Part shown: piece by piece, positions 52,068 through 61,203 of the stretch
Layout: each line of letters begins with the position of its first letter
Position numbering within the stretch: the stretch's first letter is position 1
Assembly: GCF_900316465.1 (NCBI RefSeq)
Contig: NZ_ONDD01000015.1
Location: 1 to 64,000 of the forward strand
Direction: 5' to 3'
From: an uncultured Fibrobacter sp.
GTDB lineage: Bacteria > Fibrobacterota > Fibrobacteria > Fibrobacterales > Fibrobacteraceae
DNA: 64,000 nucleotides
Position numbers and translations under genes: made by a program
The notes under the pieces: generated by a model
Told to the model about the DNA's origin: nothing
Seen by the model: only the letters and a program-made list of their open reading frames with translations
Databases searched by the model: none

Positions 52068-52628
52068 ATGAACAATTCTCAATCTCGCAGCAAGCTTCGT
52101 GACGAAGTCTATACCCAGATGATGTGCGCGCAGGCGCGTCTTTCTAAAGATCAGAATACCCAGATGGGGGCGGTGCTCGTGTCGGCCGACGGTCGCGTGA
52201 TCAGCACTGGCTACAATGGAGCTCCGGCTGGCTTTGATGACGAAACGGTGCCGTACACTCGCGAAAAGCAGTTGCTGGCCTACGATTTGTTGGATGCCGA
52301 TTCGGGCGAGTTGCTGAGCCACCATGAGTTTGAGGCGAACAAGTACCCGTTCATGGTGCATGCCGAAATCAATGCGCTGCACTATGCCCGCGGCAAGGTT
52401 CCTCCGGGATCCAAGCTCTATGTGATCGGTTTCCCGTGCGAACGCTGTGCCCTGGATGTGAGCCTTTCGGGGGTTGCCGAAGTGTTCGTGACCAAGGACG
52501 ATTACGACCCGAAGTCTACGCTGAACAATAGCCGTGACACGGCCTACTACATGTTTGCGCAGGCGGGAATCGTGGTGACGCTGTGTGGTAAGCGCATTCG
52601 CCCTGTGGTTTCGAAGCCTAACAAGTAG
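52068..52628 (+). CDS. Deoxycytidylate (dCMP) deaminase-like protein
   Basis: Product of 186 aa of the cytidine/dCMP deaminase superfamily. Zinc site: HAEINALHYARG (His, catalytic Glu) and FPCERCALDV (Cys-x2-Cys). LSKDQNTQMGAVLVSADGRVISTGYNGAPAGFDD is the typical N-terminal block. It would supply dUMP for thymidylate synthesis. Monocistronic: a terminator is before it and a promoter/operator after it. Confidence 0.92.
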   Translation: MNNSQSRSKLRDEVYTQMMCAQARLSKDQNTQMGAVLVSADGRVISTGYNGAPAGFDDETVPYTREKQLLAYDLLDADSGELLSHHEFEANKYPFMVHAEINALHYARGKVPPGSKLYVIGFPCERCALDVSLSGVAEVFVTKDDYDPKSTLNNSRDTAYYMFAQAGIVVTLCGKRIRPVVSKPNK

Positions 52629-52649
52629 TTTTTATCACACACGGAAAAG

Positions 52650-52705
52650 TGTAGACATAAATTTTTGTCTAAATGTAGACTTTTAGGCGGATTTTTTGTT
52701 ATATT
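52650..52705 (+). promoter_or_regulatory. Candidate operator and promoter of the TIGR02147 regulator gene
   Basis: Three TAGACA/TGTCTA-type boxes occur: TAGACA at 52652-52657, its inverse TGTCTA at 52666-52671, and TGTAGAC at 52674-52680. A TATATT -10 follows at 52700-52705, so the last box overlaps the -35 position. This looks like an operator for a dimeric regulator, possibly autoregulation. Confidence 0.5.
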
Positions 52706-52709
52706 GATA

Positions 52710-52735
52710 ACCGGGAGCAATTTGCGCTCGGTTAT
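52710..52735 (+). other. Hairpin in the leader of the TIGR02147 gene
   Basis: AACCGGGAGC and GCGCTCGGTT pair with one mismatch and a G-T pair, followed by ATTTTTA. It could act as a weak terminator or attenuator before ATG 52753. Confidence 0.4.
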
Positions 52736-52752
52736 TTTTATTGGGATTTTTT

Positions 52753-53697
52753 ATGGTGAATCTTTTTGAATATCTGAACTACCGCGAATTTTTGCGGGAT
52801 AGCTACGAGGAGCGGCACAAGGGTGATTGGCGCTTTAGCCATCGCTATATTGCCGACCGAGCTGGATTCGATGCGTCGATGTTCAATAAGATTCTGCAGG
52901 GCAAGCGTAACCTGACTAGCCGCCTTGTCTCTGTTTTTGCCGATATTTTCTGTAGTGATGCCCGCGAAAAGGCCTACTTTGCCGATATGGTGGCGTTCAA
53001 CCAGGCCAAGAACCATTCCGAAAGCCGCCAGTATTTGGAAAAGTTGGTGGCAACCAAGGAATGCAAGGTCGAAAATGTAGCCAAGGACCAGTTCGAATAC
53101 TTTGACCACTGGTACCATGCGGTAATCCGTGAACTGGTGACTTTTTACCCGTATGTGGGTGACGATGCGGCGCTCGGCCTGATGGTGCGCCCGCCGCTTA
53201 CGGCTTCGCAGGTCAAGTCTTCGATTGCGCTGTTGGAACGCCTCTCGATGATCAAGAAGAACGAGACGACTGGTTTTTACGAACAGACGCAGGGCCTGAT
53301 TTCGAGCGGTTCGGAATCGTTCAGCACGGCGGTCAACTCTTACATTCAGCAGAATTTGAATGTGGCGCAAGACGCCTTGGATCGTTTTGAACGCGGCGAG
53401 CGCAATTTGTCAACGCTAGCCTTTGCCTGTGACGAGCCAACTTACAAAGAATTGGTTGAGATGGTGCGCCGCTTTAGGCGCGAAGTTTTGGCGAAGGTGG
53501 GGCAGTGCGAAAAGCCTAATCGCGTGTTCCAGCTGGGCATGCAGTTATTCCCGCTTTCTGACCCGTATCCGCCACCGCAGCGCCGCGGTCGTAAGCGCCG
53601 TATTCGCGGTATGGAAATGACGAACGGCGACGAATTAGAAGTTGCCGGTGATGATATCGCCGGCGAAAATGCCGAAGGGGGCGCGGACAATGCTTAA
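52753..53697 (+). CDS. TIGR02147 family regulator-like protein (Fibrobacter second paralogous family)
   Basis: Product of 314 aa. NLFEYLNYREFLRDSYEERHK at the N-terminus, the XRE-like helix-turn-helix RYIADRAGFDASMFNKILQGKRNLT and the later FYPYVGDDAALGLMV and ALLERLSMIKKN are the family pattern (TIGR02147, DUF4423-like C-terminus). ATG 52753 is preferred over GTG-type starts 12 nt upstream. The C-terminus ends in an acidic tail. It overlaps the pectate-lyase-like gene by 8 nt, a sign of coupled expression. Confidence 0.88.
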   Translation: MVNLFEYLNYREFLRDSYEERHKGDWRFSHRYIADRAGFDASMFNKILQGKRNLTSRLVSVFADIFCSDAREKAYFADMVAFNQAKNHSESRQYLEKLVATKECKVENVAKDQFEYFDHWYHAVIRELVTFYPYVGDDAALGLMVRPPLTASQVKSSIALLERLSMIKKNETTGFYEQTQGLISSGSESFSTAVNSYIQQNLNVAQDALDRFERGERNLSTLAFACDEPTYKELVEMVRRFRREVLAKVGQCEKPNRVFQLGMQLFPLSDPYPPPQRRGRKRRIRGMEMTNGDELEVAGDDIAGENAEGGADNA

Positions 53698-55378
53698 GAG
53701 AAAGTCTTTATATGCAGTTCTAGCACCCGTGGTGGCGGGAATGCTTTGCAGTAGCTTTGTGGGCTGCTCTGAACGTCGCGATGTCGCGGGCGGTACCGAA
53801 GCCGAATCGACGATCGCGTTGCAGATTCAGTTGGCAAGCGGTAAGCCAGCCGCTTATAGCCGTGTGCGTGCGCTCCCGGAAGGTTTTTTACCCGAAGGCA
53901 ACCGCGTGGTGCCTTGGCTCGAAACGAATGATTCGGGCTTTGTCAAGATTCCGATGGAACCGGGTTCTTACACGGTGGAGGCTCGCCATGTCGATGGAAC
54001 AGTGGCAACAGGCGCTATCCGCAGCGTAGACTTGGAGAAAAAGTCGGCCGCTAGAATCGATACGGTCAAACTCGGCGAACTTTCTTCGATCGAAGGCTAC
54101 GTGATGCTCGGTGATTCGATGCCGGTGGTCCGTATTGCGGGCCTTGACCGCTATGTGATTCCGGACAGCGCGGGTCACTTTGTGATTGACTCGCTCCCGG
54201 TGGGCGATTTTGACGTGCAAATCGGCGACCCGCAAGAGGTTTATTCGGCCAAGGTGCAGTCGACGACGGGCGATACCTTGTATGTAGACTGCTCTGATTC
54301 CACTTCAAGCATTAATGTGGTAAAGCCTAAGGAAACGGCAGCAAGTGAATATCCCGATGCCGACTGGAACGAACACGATGCCTTGATTAAGTTGGCCGAT
54401 GGCTATGCTGTAGGCGTGCTCGGTGCTGCGGGCGTTACCGATTCTGCGGGCAATATCAGCAAGCAGAAGGGCGAAGTCTGTATTGTGACCACAACCGAAG
54501 ACTACATTATTGTCGAAGACACGACCAGTACGGATTCTGCGTCAACGACGGCGGTGATTGCACCGGGGTCGCTCCGTGAATGTGCCTATAAAGAAGGCCC
54601 GGTATGGGTGCTGTTTGAAAAAGACGGTACTTATAACCTGCAGGCTCCGCTCCGCTTGAAGTCCGACAAGACATTCGATGGCCGCGGCCGCGATATCCGC
54701 ATTTCGGGCATGGGTGTGCTTACCGATGCATCGAGCAACTTGATCTTTGAAAATCTGACCTTTACGGCGCCGTCTATTACAGCGCAAGATACGACATCTC
54801 GCCGCGCCCTTTCGATCCATAACCGTACGCATCATGTGTGGGTGGACCATTGCACCTTCGAGGAATACCCGCTGGTGGAATTCGATGTGAAGCGCTGCTC
54901 GCATAATGTCACGATTTCTTGGTCTCGTTTTGAAAATGCTCAGACGGGTGTGCTGTTCGGACTTGCCGGCGATATCATTATGGATACTGCCCAAAGCCTG
55001 ACAATGCATCACAATTACTTCGAGGGGCTCTCTCGCGACGGAATTCTTGCTCATGGAGGCAAACTTCATGCCTACAACAACTTCTTCTACTCTTTAGATT
55101 TGTCGGGCGTGGTATGTTCAGATTCCGCTACCTGCCTGATAGAAAAGAACATCTTCAATAACGAAATGCCCGTGACGCTATACCGCTGGTATTACGATGA
55201 CGGTGCTCCGGTGGATTCTACGGTGGGCTTTGCCGACATGGAATCCAACTGGCATACCGCCGGCGGTGAAGATTTCATTACCGATGCTCGCGGCTACAAG
55301 CCCGACTACAAGTATACGGCTGATTCCGCCGATGCAGAGCTTGCTTTGAGAGTCAAGAAGCAAAGCGGAGCCCAGTAA
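53690..55378 (+). CDS. Lipoprotein with pectate-lyase-like (PL1-type) beta-helix domain
   Basis: Product of 562 aa. Lipobox FVGC (Cys26). Two Ig-like or carboxypeptidase-regulatory domains lie at ~45-120 and ~125-205. The C-terminal ~300 residues form a right-handed beta-helix: FDGRGRDIRISGMG, THHVWVDHCTFEEY, NVTISWSRFENAQTGVLFG, LTMHHNYF and HAYNNFFYSLDLSGVVC, matching PL1 pectate lyases. Ca and catalytic Arg positions are not fully checked, so activity is probable, not proven. ATG 53690 is preferred; it overlaps the TIGR02147 gene. Likely surface-anchored pectin degradation. Confidence 0.87.
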   Translation: MLKRKSLYAVLAPVVAGMLCSSFVGCSERRDVAGGTEAESTIALQIQLASGKPAAYSRVRALPEGFLPEGNRVVPWLETNDSGFVKIPMEPGSYTVEARHVDGTVATGAIRSVDLEKKSAARIDTVKLGELSSIEGYVMLGDSMPVVRIAGLDRYVIPDSAGHFVIDSLPVGDFDVQIGDPQEVYSAKVQSTTGDTLYVDCSDSTSSINVVKPKETAASEYPDADWNEHDALIKLADGYAVGVLGAAGVTDSAGNISKQKGEVCIVTTTEDYIIVEDTTSTDSASTTAVIAPGSLRECAYKEGPVWVLFEKDGTYNLQAPLRLKSDKTFDGRGRDIRISGMGVLTDASSNLIFENLTFTAPSITAQDTTSRRALSIHNRTHHVWVDHCTFEEYPLVEFDVKRCSHNVTISWSRFENAQTGVLFGLAGDIIMDTAQSLTMHHNYFEGLSRDGILAHGGKLHAYNNFFYSLDLSGVVCSDSATCLIEKNIFNNEMPVTLYRWYYDDGAPVDSTVGFADMESNWHTAGGEDFITDARGYKPDYKYTADSADAELALRVKKQSGAQ

Positions 55379-55383
55379 TTTTC

Positions 55384-55389
55384 TACTTT
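55384..55389 (+). promoter_or_regulatory. Putative -10 of the 55397 gene, leaderless configuration
   Basis: TACTTT with 7 nt (AGCGGTC) to ATG 55397. Confidence 0.4.
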
Positions 55390-55396
55390 AGCGGTC

Positions 55397-55714
55397 ATGA
55401 AAGAAAAACTCCCGGCTTTCCTGTTCATGCTTGCAATCCCGCTGTCGATTGTCCTCTACCTGAAGGTAGAGGCGGCTTCGGGGTCCGAAATGGTGGCGCT
55501 GCTTTCGGCGGTGGCTTGCTACCTAGTGGTCTTTTTCTTGCTGGCAGTATTCTTTAATTCTCGAGCCAAAGATGCTGACGGCAAGGCGGTTTCGGCCCTG
55601 GATAACTTGTTTGCAGAAAAGAAGACAAAGGCCGAACTTGCCCGCGAGGCGATTATTCGCAAGCAAAAGGAACTGGAAGCGAAAAAAGCCTCCGAAAACA
55701 AACCGAATTCCTAA
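55397..55714 (+). CDS. Small two-helix membrane protein
   Basis: Product of 105 aa with hydrophobic segments at ~5-22 and ~32-52 and a charged helical C-terminus (AEKKTKAELAREAIIRKQKELE). No family recognised. It follows the pectate-lyase-like gene by 18 nt; a -10-like TACTTT in that gap suggests it can also be started separately. Confidence 0.7.
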   Translation: MKEKLPAFLFMLAIPLSIVLYLKVEAASGSEMVALLSAVACYLVVFFLLAVFFNSRAKDADGKAVSALDNLFAEKKTKAELAREAIIRKQKELEAKKASENKPNS

Positions 55715-55773
55715 GCGGCTCTTTGCAGACAAAATTATCTCCTTTAGCTATATTTGCGCCGTAAGGAGATTAT

Positions 55774-57111
55774 ATGAAGAAAACAGCCCTTTTCCTAGCC
55801 TGCGCGGTAGCCTTCGCCGGTGCCGCTGAACGTTATAAAGACCGCATGTTTGACGTCTCTGTTGAAAGAGATGTCACCTACGCTTCGGGTGTAAAGCACC
55901 TTAAAACCGTCAATTCGTTATTGAAAGCGTATAACTTGTATGCAACAGTCGATGATGGAATGCCGGTCCATCTTTACGAAAACGAGACTGACCTTACCGA
56001 AGTCAGCTTGAAGATGGATATTTACCAGCCGAAAAACGACACCGAAAAGAAGCGCCCGGTGGTTTTGGTGATGCACGGCGGTGCATTTGCTGCAGGTTCC
56101 AAGAACGATTATGACCAGCACTCGGTTACTTATTGTGACTCTCTGGCTGCTCGCGGATTTGTGACGGCTGCTGTGCAATACCGTCTGGGCATTACGGCGG
56201 TAGTCAAGGACAAGGCTCTTACCGTCGATAGCCTCGATTTCTCGAGAACGGTGTACCGCGGAATTCAGGATGTTCGTGCCGCTGTCCGCTACATTAGGGC
56301 TAACGCCAACAAATTGGGCATTGACCCGGATCGCGTTTACTTGATTGGCAATAGCGCAGGTGCAATCCTTTCGCTCGAAAACATTTACATGGACAAGGAA
56401 TCCGAAATCCCGCAGGCAGCTAAGACGAAGCCGGATTTGGGTGGACTCGATGCCTATGGCGAGCAGGGTTATGGCTCTCAGGCGAACGCTGTGGCCGCCT
56501 TGTGGGGTGCCGTTCACGATCCTAAGATTATCGAAGACGTGAAAAAGCCGGTTCTCTTGGTTCATGGCAAGGCTGATAGTACAGTCGTCTGGAAGACGGG
56601 CCGCCCGTTGGGCAACATTGCCGTCGTTCTTGAAAACTTGATGCCTTCTGCTGCTGCAATGGTGAGCGCACTCGCTTTCCATGTGAATACTCCGACTCTT
56701 TACGGTAGCTACGTGATTGACTCGGTGCTTACGGCAAACAATGTGGAACACGATACCTACTTTGTCGAAGGTCAGCCCCATGAATTTTATGACTACGATG
56801 ATTACGACGTGAAGGTGCAAAAGAAGGTCTTTGACTTCCTTTATGGCTTGACTCAGAAGCCTGCTGTTCGCGATCGCATTGTGCTTGCTTTGGCTAAGCC
56901 TTCTGCACTTCGCATGGGTGAAAATAACATGAGCTTTACGGTGTCGAAGGGTAACAATCTCGCTTATGCCGTGACGGATTTGCGCGGTCGTATCGTTAAG
57001 AACGGTGTGGCTTCTGCCGGTGAAACGGTTGAATTGAGCGACCTCAATCGCGGCGTGTACGTGCTTCGCGTGAAGGGTGAACGCCCCATTCGCTTCGGCA
57101 TTTCTCGCTAA
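55774..57111 (+). CDS. Secreted alpha/beta hydrolase (esterase) with C-terminal sorting-like domain
   Basis: Product of 445 aa. Signal peptide (MKKTALFLAC to AFAGA). HGGAF (101-105) is the oxyanion hole, IGNSAGA contains nucleophile Ser194, and QPHEFYDYDDY carries the likely His. It belongs to the BD-FAE/esterase-lipase type. The C-terminal ~70 residues (VSKGNNLAYAVTDLRGRIVK to GVYVLRVKGERPIRFG) look like an FCB-type secretion/sorting beta domain. Candidate hemicellulose or pectin de-esterase, substrate not known. TATATTTG at 55749 and GGAG ribosome site precede it. Confidence 0.86.
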   Translation: MKKTALFLACAVAFAGAAERYKDRMFDVSVERDVTYASGVKHLKTVNSLLKAYNLYATVDDGMPVHLYENETDLTEVSLKMDIYQPKNDTEKKRPVVLVMHGGAFAAGSKNDYDQHSVTYCDSLAARGFVTAAVQYRLGITAVVKDKALTVDSLDFSRTVYRGIQDVRAAVRYIRANANKLGIDPDRVYLIGNSAGAILSLENIYMDKESEIPQAAKTKPDLGGLDAYGEQGYGSQANAVAALWGAVHDPKIIEDVKKPVLLVHGKADSTVVWKTGRPLGNIAVVLENLMPSAAAMVSALAFHVNTPTLYGSYVIDSVLTANNVEHDTYFVEGQPHEFYDYDDYDVKVQKKVFDFLYGLTQKPAVRDRIVLALAKPSALRMGENNMSFTVSKGNNLAYAVTDLRGRIVKNGVASAGETVELSDLNRGVYVLRVKGERPIRFGISR

Positions 57112-57139
57112 AAAACGCCAATTTCCAAACTTTCTAAAG

Positions 57140-57166
57140 CGCCCTTTCATTTCGGAGGGCGTTTTT
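57140..57166 (+). terminator. Terminator after the esterase gene
   Basis: CGCCCT / AGGGCG stem (extendable by G-U pairs) and TTTTT. It overlaps the -35 position of the rnpB promoter. Confidence 0.75.
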
Positions 57167-57173
57167 CTATATT
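57145..57173 (+). promoter_or_regulatory. Promoter of rnpB
   Basis: TTTCAT (57145-57150), a 17-nt spacer and TATATT (57168-57173, extended TATATTTG). The predicted +1 (about 57180) coincides with the first paired base of helix P1 of RNase P RNA. Confidence 0.65.
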
Positions 57174-57179
57174 TGGGGT

Positions 57180-57546
<367 letters not shown>

Positions 57547-57548
57547 AT

Positions 57549-57577
57549 GAAGGCCTCTGCTTAACGCAGAGGCCTTC
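57549..57577 (+). terminator. Long stem-loop downstream of rnpB
   Basis: A perfect 12-bp stem GAAGGCCTCTGC / GCAGAGGCCTTC with a TTAAC loop. No T run directly follows, so it may work as a processing or transcript-end structure. A direct repeat of GCAGAGGCCTTCTCC (57566-57580) recurs at 57642-57656, there followed by TTTTA. Confidence 0.6.
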
Positions 57578-57798
57578 TCCGACTAGGGAAGGCTCCGCCC
57601 TCCCTAATACCCTCCTTTCCCTTCGCGGGCAACCGCTAACAGCAGAGGCCTTCTCCTTTTACAGACCGCTCGGCTTTATTACAAATATGAAAATGTGATA
57701 TCGCCTCGCTCTCGCACTCACGCCTTGTTTATACAAGGCGCTTGTTGCTCACGGAATAATTTTATCTTATATTTACTTTATAACGTACGGGAAATATT

Positions 57799-58104
57799 TT
57801 GAATAAAGACAAAATAAACAAGTTGATTTTACGCATCGGTGTGGTAATCGGTGTGATTGCTGTACTCATGGGAATTGCCCTTACGGTAGCCGTCTGGAAC
57901 GAGGGCTATTACGTAGGCGCCATGATGATGATTGTGACAGGTGCAATCAGCATTTTCCTTGGAATGAAGGAATTGCTGCAGCCGAGCGATCATGTTTTCC
58001 ACTGGCTGCCGCTGTTCTACAAGATTGTGCGCCGAGCTTTCTTTTTCTTGAATGCGGTGTTGATCGGGCTTGTCATTCTGACGGTTGCCCCGATGCTTGA
58101 ATAA
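57799..58104 (+). CDS. Small four-helix membrane protein
   Basis: Product of 101 aa with hydrophobic segments at ~10-30, ~36-55 and ~80-98. No family recognised. Start TTG 57799 is a tentative choice: it gives a polar basic N-terminus (KDKINKL) before the first helix. TATATT at about 57772 is a possible -10. It converges on recG, 9 nt away. Confidence 0.6.
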   Translation: MNKDKINKLILRIGVVIGVIAVLMGIALTVAVWNEGYYVGAMMMIVTGAISIFLGMKELLQPSDHVFHWLPLFYKIVRRAFFFLNAVLIGLVILTVAPMLE

Positions 58105-58113
58105 TCTGTGCGA

Positions 58114-60162
58114 TTAATGCACGCCGTCTTCGTTGGCGGATTTCTTTTCGCTGTACCAAAGCTGGATTTTTTCACGGGCTTCTTCGTTGAAGGAGTCCTT
58201 GTCTTTTAGAATGGTTTCTGCCATTTGCAAGGTTTGCGCGATGAGTTCCTGGTCGGCAATCCAGTCAAACCAACGGAATACCCAGCTGCCGCTCTGTTCG
58301 TTGCCTTCCAGGTTGCCGGCGCCGCGGGTTTGCAGGTCAAGTTCTGCAATCTCAAAACCGTCGTCGGTGTGGCTGAATTGCGTGAGGCGTTCCAGCGAAT
58401 TTGCGGCAGCCTCGCCATCGGGCAACATCAAGAAACACCAGGCCTGCTGATCACCGCGACCAACACGCCCGCGCAACTGGTGTAGCTGTGCTAAGCCAAA
58501 ACGGTCGGGCTGGTCGATGGCCATAATGTTTGCTTCGGGCACGTTCACGCCGACTTCGATGACGGTAGTCGCTACCAGAATATGGACTTCTCCGGCTGCG
58601 AATCGCTTGAGAATGGCGTCGCGCTGCTCTTCGTCCATCTGGCCGTGAATGCCTTCTACGACGACGCTAGAATCAAAGGCACGCAATTCGTTGACTACAT
58701 CTTCGACACTGCGGGCATTGCCTTCGTCATCGCTCCCGACACGGCTTACAATCCAGTAGCACAAGTTTCCGCCCTTTGCCTCGCTGCAAATGAATTTCTT
58801 CATGTCATTTCGCTTGTCGGGGCTCACGAGGCGAGTCTTTACGGGCTTTCGGCCTGCTGGCTTTTCCTTGATCGAAATCACTTGCAAGTCGCCGTATAAG
58901 GTCATGGCGAGACTTCGCGGAATCGGGGTGGCGCTCATCACGAGCATGTCGGGGTATTCGCCCTTCGAAAGCAAGGCTTCGCGCTGGTTCACGCCAAAGC
59001 GGTGCTGTTCGTCGATAATCACGAACCCGAGTTTTGCAAAAGTCACATCTTTCGAAAACAGCGCATGCGTTCCGATGACAGCTTGGCAAAGCCCCATCTG
59101 GAGTTCGCCCAGAATCTGGCGCTTCTCGGCGGCGGGGGTCGCCCCAACTAAAAGTTGAATGCGCATTCCTGCGGCTTCGAAGAACGGTTTCATCTGCTTA
59201 AAATGTTGGCGTGCCAAAATATCGGTCGGCACCATCAATGCGCATTGCTCGCCAGCGCCGCACACGGCCAGCATGGCGAGCAGGGCGACCACCGTTTTGC
59301 CACAGCCCACATCGCCTTGCAATAGGGCGTGAAATTGCTTTTTGCCGTTCAGGCCATCGATAATGCGGTTCAGCGCCGCGTCCTGCCCGCCGGTCAAGTT
59401 GAAGGGCAAGCGCGACTTGGCGAGCATGACCTGGCCCAAGTCAATTTGCCTTTCGTGCCCGCGAACCTTCTGGTTCTCGCGGCGCTTCACCATGCGCAAG
59501 CAGAAGGGGAGCAGTTCCAAAACCTTGAGCTCCCGCTTCGCCTTGCGAATCGAATCGAAGTCGGCAGGCTTGTGCAAAATGCGCAAATCGTCTATGACGG
59601 GCTTGTAATGCAGGTAATCGGTGAGTTCCCTAGGGCAAATTCCCGAAAGCGTCAAAGCGGGAAAATGAAACACCACGCTGAACCAGTTACGAAGCGCCCT
59701 TTGCGTAATGCGGGCCTTGATCATCGCCTCGGTCATGGAATACACAGGCAGAATCTGGCCGCTGAATTGTTCGTCTTCGTCCATGGGCTGCATGTCGGGG
59801 TGCGTCATCTGGAATCCGCGGTATTCGCCTACAACGCCTGTGGCGAGCCAGCGGGTTCCCGGTTTCAGACGCTTGCTTTGATACTGCGCGCCCTGGAAAA
59901 ATGTAAGTGTCAATTCTCCGGTGCCGTCGGCTAGGGTGGCGACATAGCGGCTGCCGCGCCCGCGAATAATCCCGCCGCGTAAAATCTTTCCGATCACTAC
60001 GACGCGGTCGCCGACGTGCAGGTTCCCGATGGCGGTCACCTTGGTCTGGTCCAGGTAGGTGCGGGGAATATTGAATAGAAAATCGGCAAGCGAAACGATA
60101 CCCGCAGACTTGAGAGCCTCAAGGCTCTTTGGACCCATCTTGGGGAGATTGCTTAAGTCCAT
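58114..60162 (-). CDS. recG: ATP-dependent DNA helicase RecG
   Basis: Product of 682 aa. N-terminal wedge OB-fold region (~55-160), then helicase lobes: GDVGCGKTVVALLAM (Walker A), DEQHRFGVNQR (DEQH Walker B), MSATPIPRSLAM (motif III), and QLHQLRGRVGRGDQQ (motif VI). It unwinds and remodels stalled forks and recombination intermediates. ATG 60162 starts 3 nt after the mlaD-like stop, so it is co-transcribed with it. Confidence 0.96.
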   Translation of the reverse strand: MDLSNLPKMGPKSLEALKSAGIVSLADFLFNIPRTYLDQTKVTAIGNLHVGDRVVVIGKILRGGIIRGRGSRYVATLADGTGELTLTFFQGAQYQSKRLKPGTRWLATGVVGEYRGFQMTHPDMQPMDEDEQFSGQILPVYSMTEAMIKARITQRALRNWFSVVFHFPALTLSGICPRELTDYLHYKPVIDDLRILHKPADFDSIRKAKRELKVLELLPFCLRMVKRRENQKVRGHERQIDLGQVMLAKSRLPFNLTGGQDAALNRIIDGLNGKKQFHALLQGDVGCGKTVVALLAMLAVCGAGEQCALMVPTDILARQHFKQMKPFFEAAGMRIQLLVGATPAAEKRQILGELQMGLCQAVIGTHALFSKDVTFAKLGFVIIDEQHRFGVNQREALLSKGEYPDMLVMSATPIPRSLAMTLYGDLQVISIKEKPAGRKPVKTRLVSPDKRNDMKKFICSEAKGGNLCYWIVSRVGSDDEGNARSVEDVVNELRAFDSSVVVEGIHGQMDEEQRDAILKRFAAGEVHILVATTVIEVGVNVPEANIMAIDQPDRFGLAQLHQLRGRVGRGDQQAWCFLMLPDGEAAANSLERLTQFSHTDDGFEIAELDLQTRGAGNLEGNEQSGSWVFRWFDWIADQELIAQTLQMAETILKDKDSFNEEAREKIQLWYSEKKSANEDGVH

Positions 60163-60165
60163 GGT

Positions 60166-61179
60166 TTACTTTGCTTCGCTCTGAGCCTTTTCTTTTTGGG
60201 CCTGTTCAGCACGTTCGCGAGCCTTCACGCGAGCGGTCTTTCCGATAAGGTTCAGGTTCTTCCAAGCGAAGGGCTTGATCGGGTTGCCGTTTTCGTCAAG
60301 CATCTTGATACCCTTGGTATCGATTGCTCGTACGATTTCATTCAGCTTGTTGACCAGTTCGTTCACCTTGTCGACTGTTTCGGAAGAATACAGAATCTTG
60401 CTGTAAATGGGGTCCGCTTCGATATTGTTGATCAACTCGTTCGTCTTGTTTGCGCCTTCCGAAATCTGCTGCATGGCGTTTTCCGCAAGAGCGAGCTTTT
60501 CGTTGATGGTGCTGGTAACGATATCGATGGCGGAATCCGCTTGGTTCGTAACCACAAGCAGGTTGCGGCTGGCGACGTCGGCTTGCTTAAACAGGTTGTT
60601 CATTGCCGGCTGTAAAGTCTGGAGTGTCCTTTCGGTGTTCGATAGCGCCACTTCGATGTTGCGAATGACGTATTCCACCAGGTCGCTTGCAGAACGGTGC
60701 GTCGAGTCGCCGTTTGTCACCAGATACACCACCTGGCGAATCGTTTCGACCTGTGCGTTCACGTTTTCGATGTAGCGCAACACTTCGGCAATGCCCGGTT
60801 CAAAGTGCCCTGTGTGAATGTAGTCGTCGGGGAGCACCTTGCCCGTCTTGGACGGGATGATTTCGAGCCTGCGCTGGCCCATAATCGCGTGGTTGATGTT
60901 GTTGAACTGGGTGCCTTCGCGAATCACGATAGGTTCGTTGAACTTGATTTCAACGCGGGCGCGGTCACCAAGCCATTGGACTTTGCCAATCGTTCCGACC
61001 GTATAGCCACGAATCATTACCTGGTCTTCGGGCTGCAGGGAACCGAGTTCGTCAAAGTCGACCTGGATAATCGTGGTCGCTTCATGATGGGCATCCCACA
61101 TGCTATAGGCGATGATGGCAAATAGCCCAAACAACGCAACCAGTGAAATGTAGCCCAATGCCCGGTCGGAAATCTTCAT
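60166..61179 (-). CDS. MlaD/MCE family lipid-transport protein
   Basis: Product of 337 aa. One N-terminal membrane segment (~8-26), then the MCE domain (~38-115: VQVDFDELGSLQPEDQVMIRGYTVGTIGKV, VIREGTQFNN). Long helical region (~140-290) with coiled-coil character and a basic C-terminal tail (RVKARERAEQAQKEK). MCE proteins move phospholipids across the periplasm. The MlaE/MlaF permease and ATPase are not adjacent. A TATATT ends 7 nt before ATG. Confidence 0.9.
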   Translation of the reverse strand: MKISDRALGYISLVALFGLFAIIAYSMWDAHHEATTIIQVDFDELGSLQPEDQVMIRGYTVGTIGKVQWLGDRARVEIKFNEPIVIREGTQFNNINHAIMGQRRLEIIPSKTGKVLPDDYIHTGHFEPGIAEVLRYIENVNAQVETIRQVVYLVTNGDSTHRSASDLVEYVIRNIEVALSNTERTLQTLQPAMNNLFKQADVASRNLLVVTNQADSAIDIVTSTINEKLALAENAMQQISEGANKTNELINNIEADPIYSKILYSSETVDKVNELVNKLNEIVRAIDTKGIKMLDENGNPIKPFAWKNLNLIGKTARVKARERAEQAQKEKAQSEAK

Positions 61180-61186
61180 GGCCGAG

Positions 61187-61192
61187 AATATA
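61187..61192 (-). promoter_or_regulatory. Putative -10 of the mlaD-like gene, leaderless configuration
   Basis: Minus-strand TATATT with 7 nt (CTCGGCC) to ATG 61179. It lies in the 24-nt gap after the GspE-like gene. Confidence 0.5.
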
Positions 61193-61203
61193 GTAAAAAT
61201 CTC

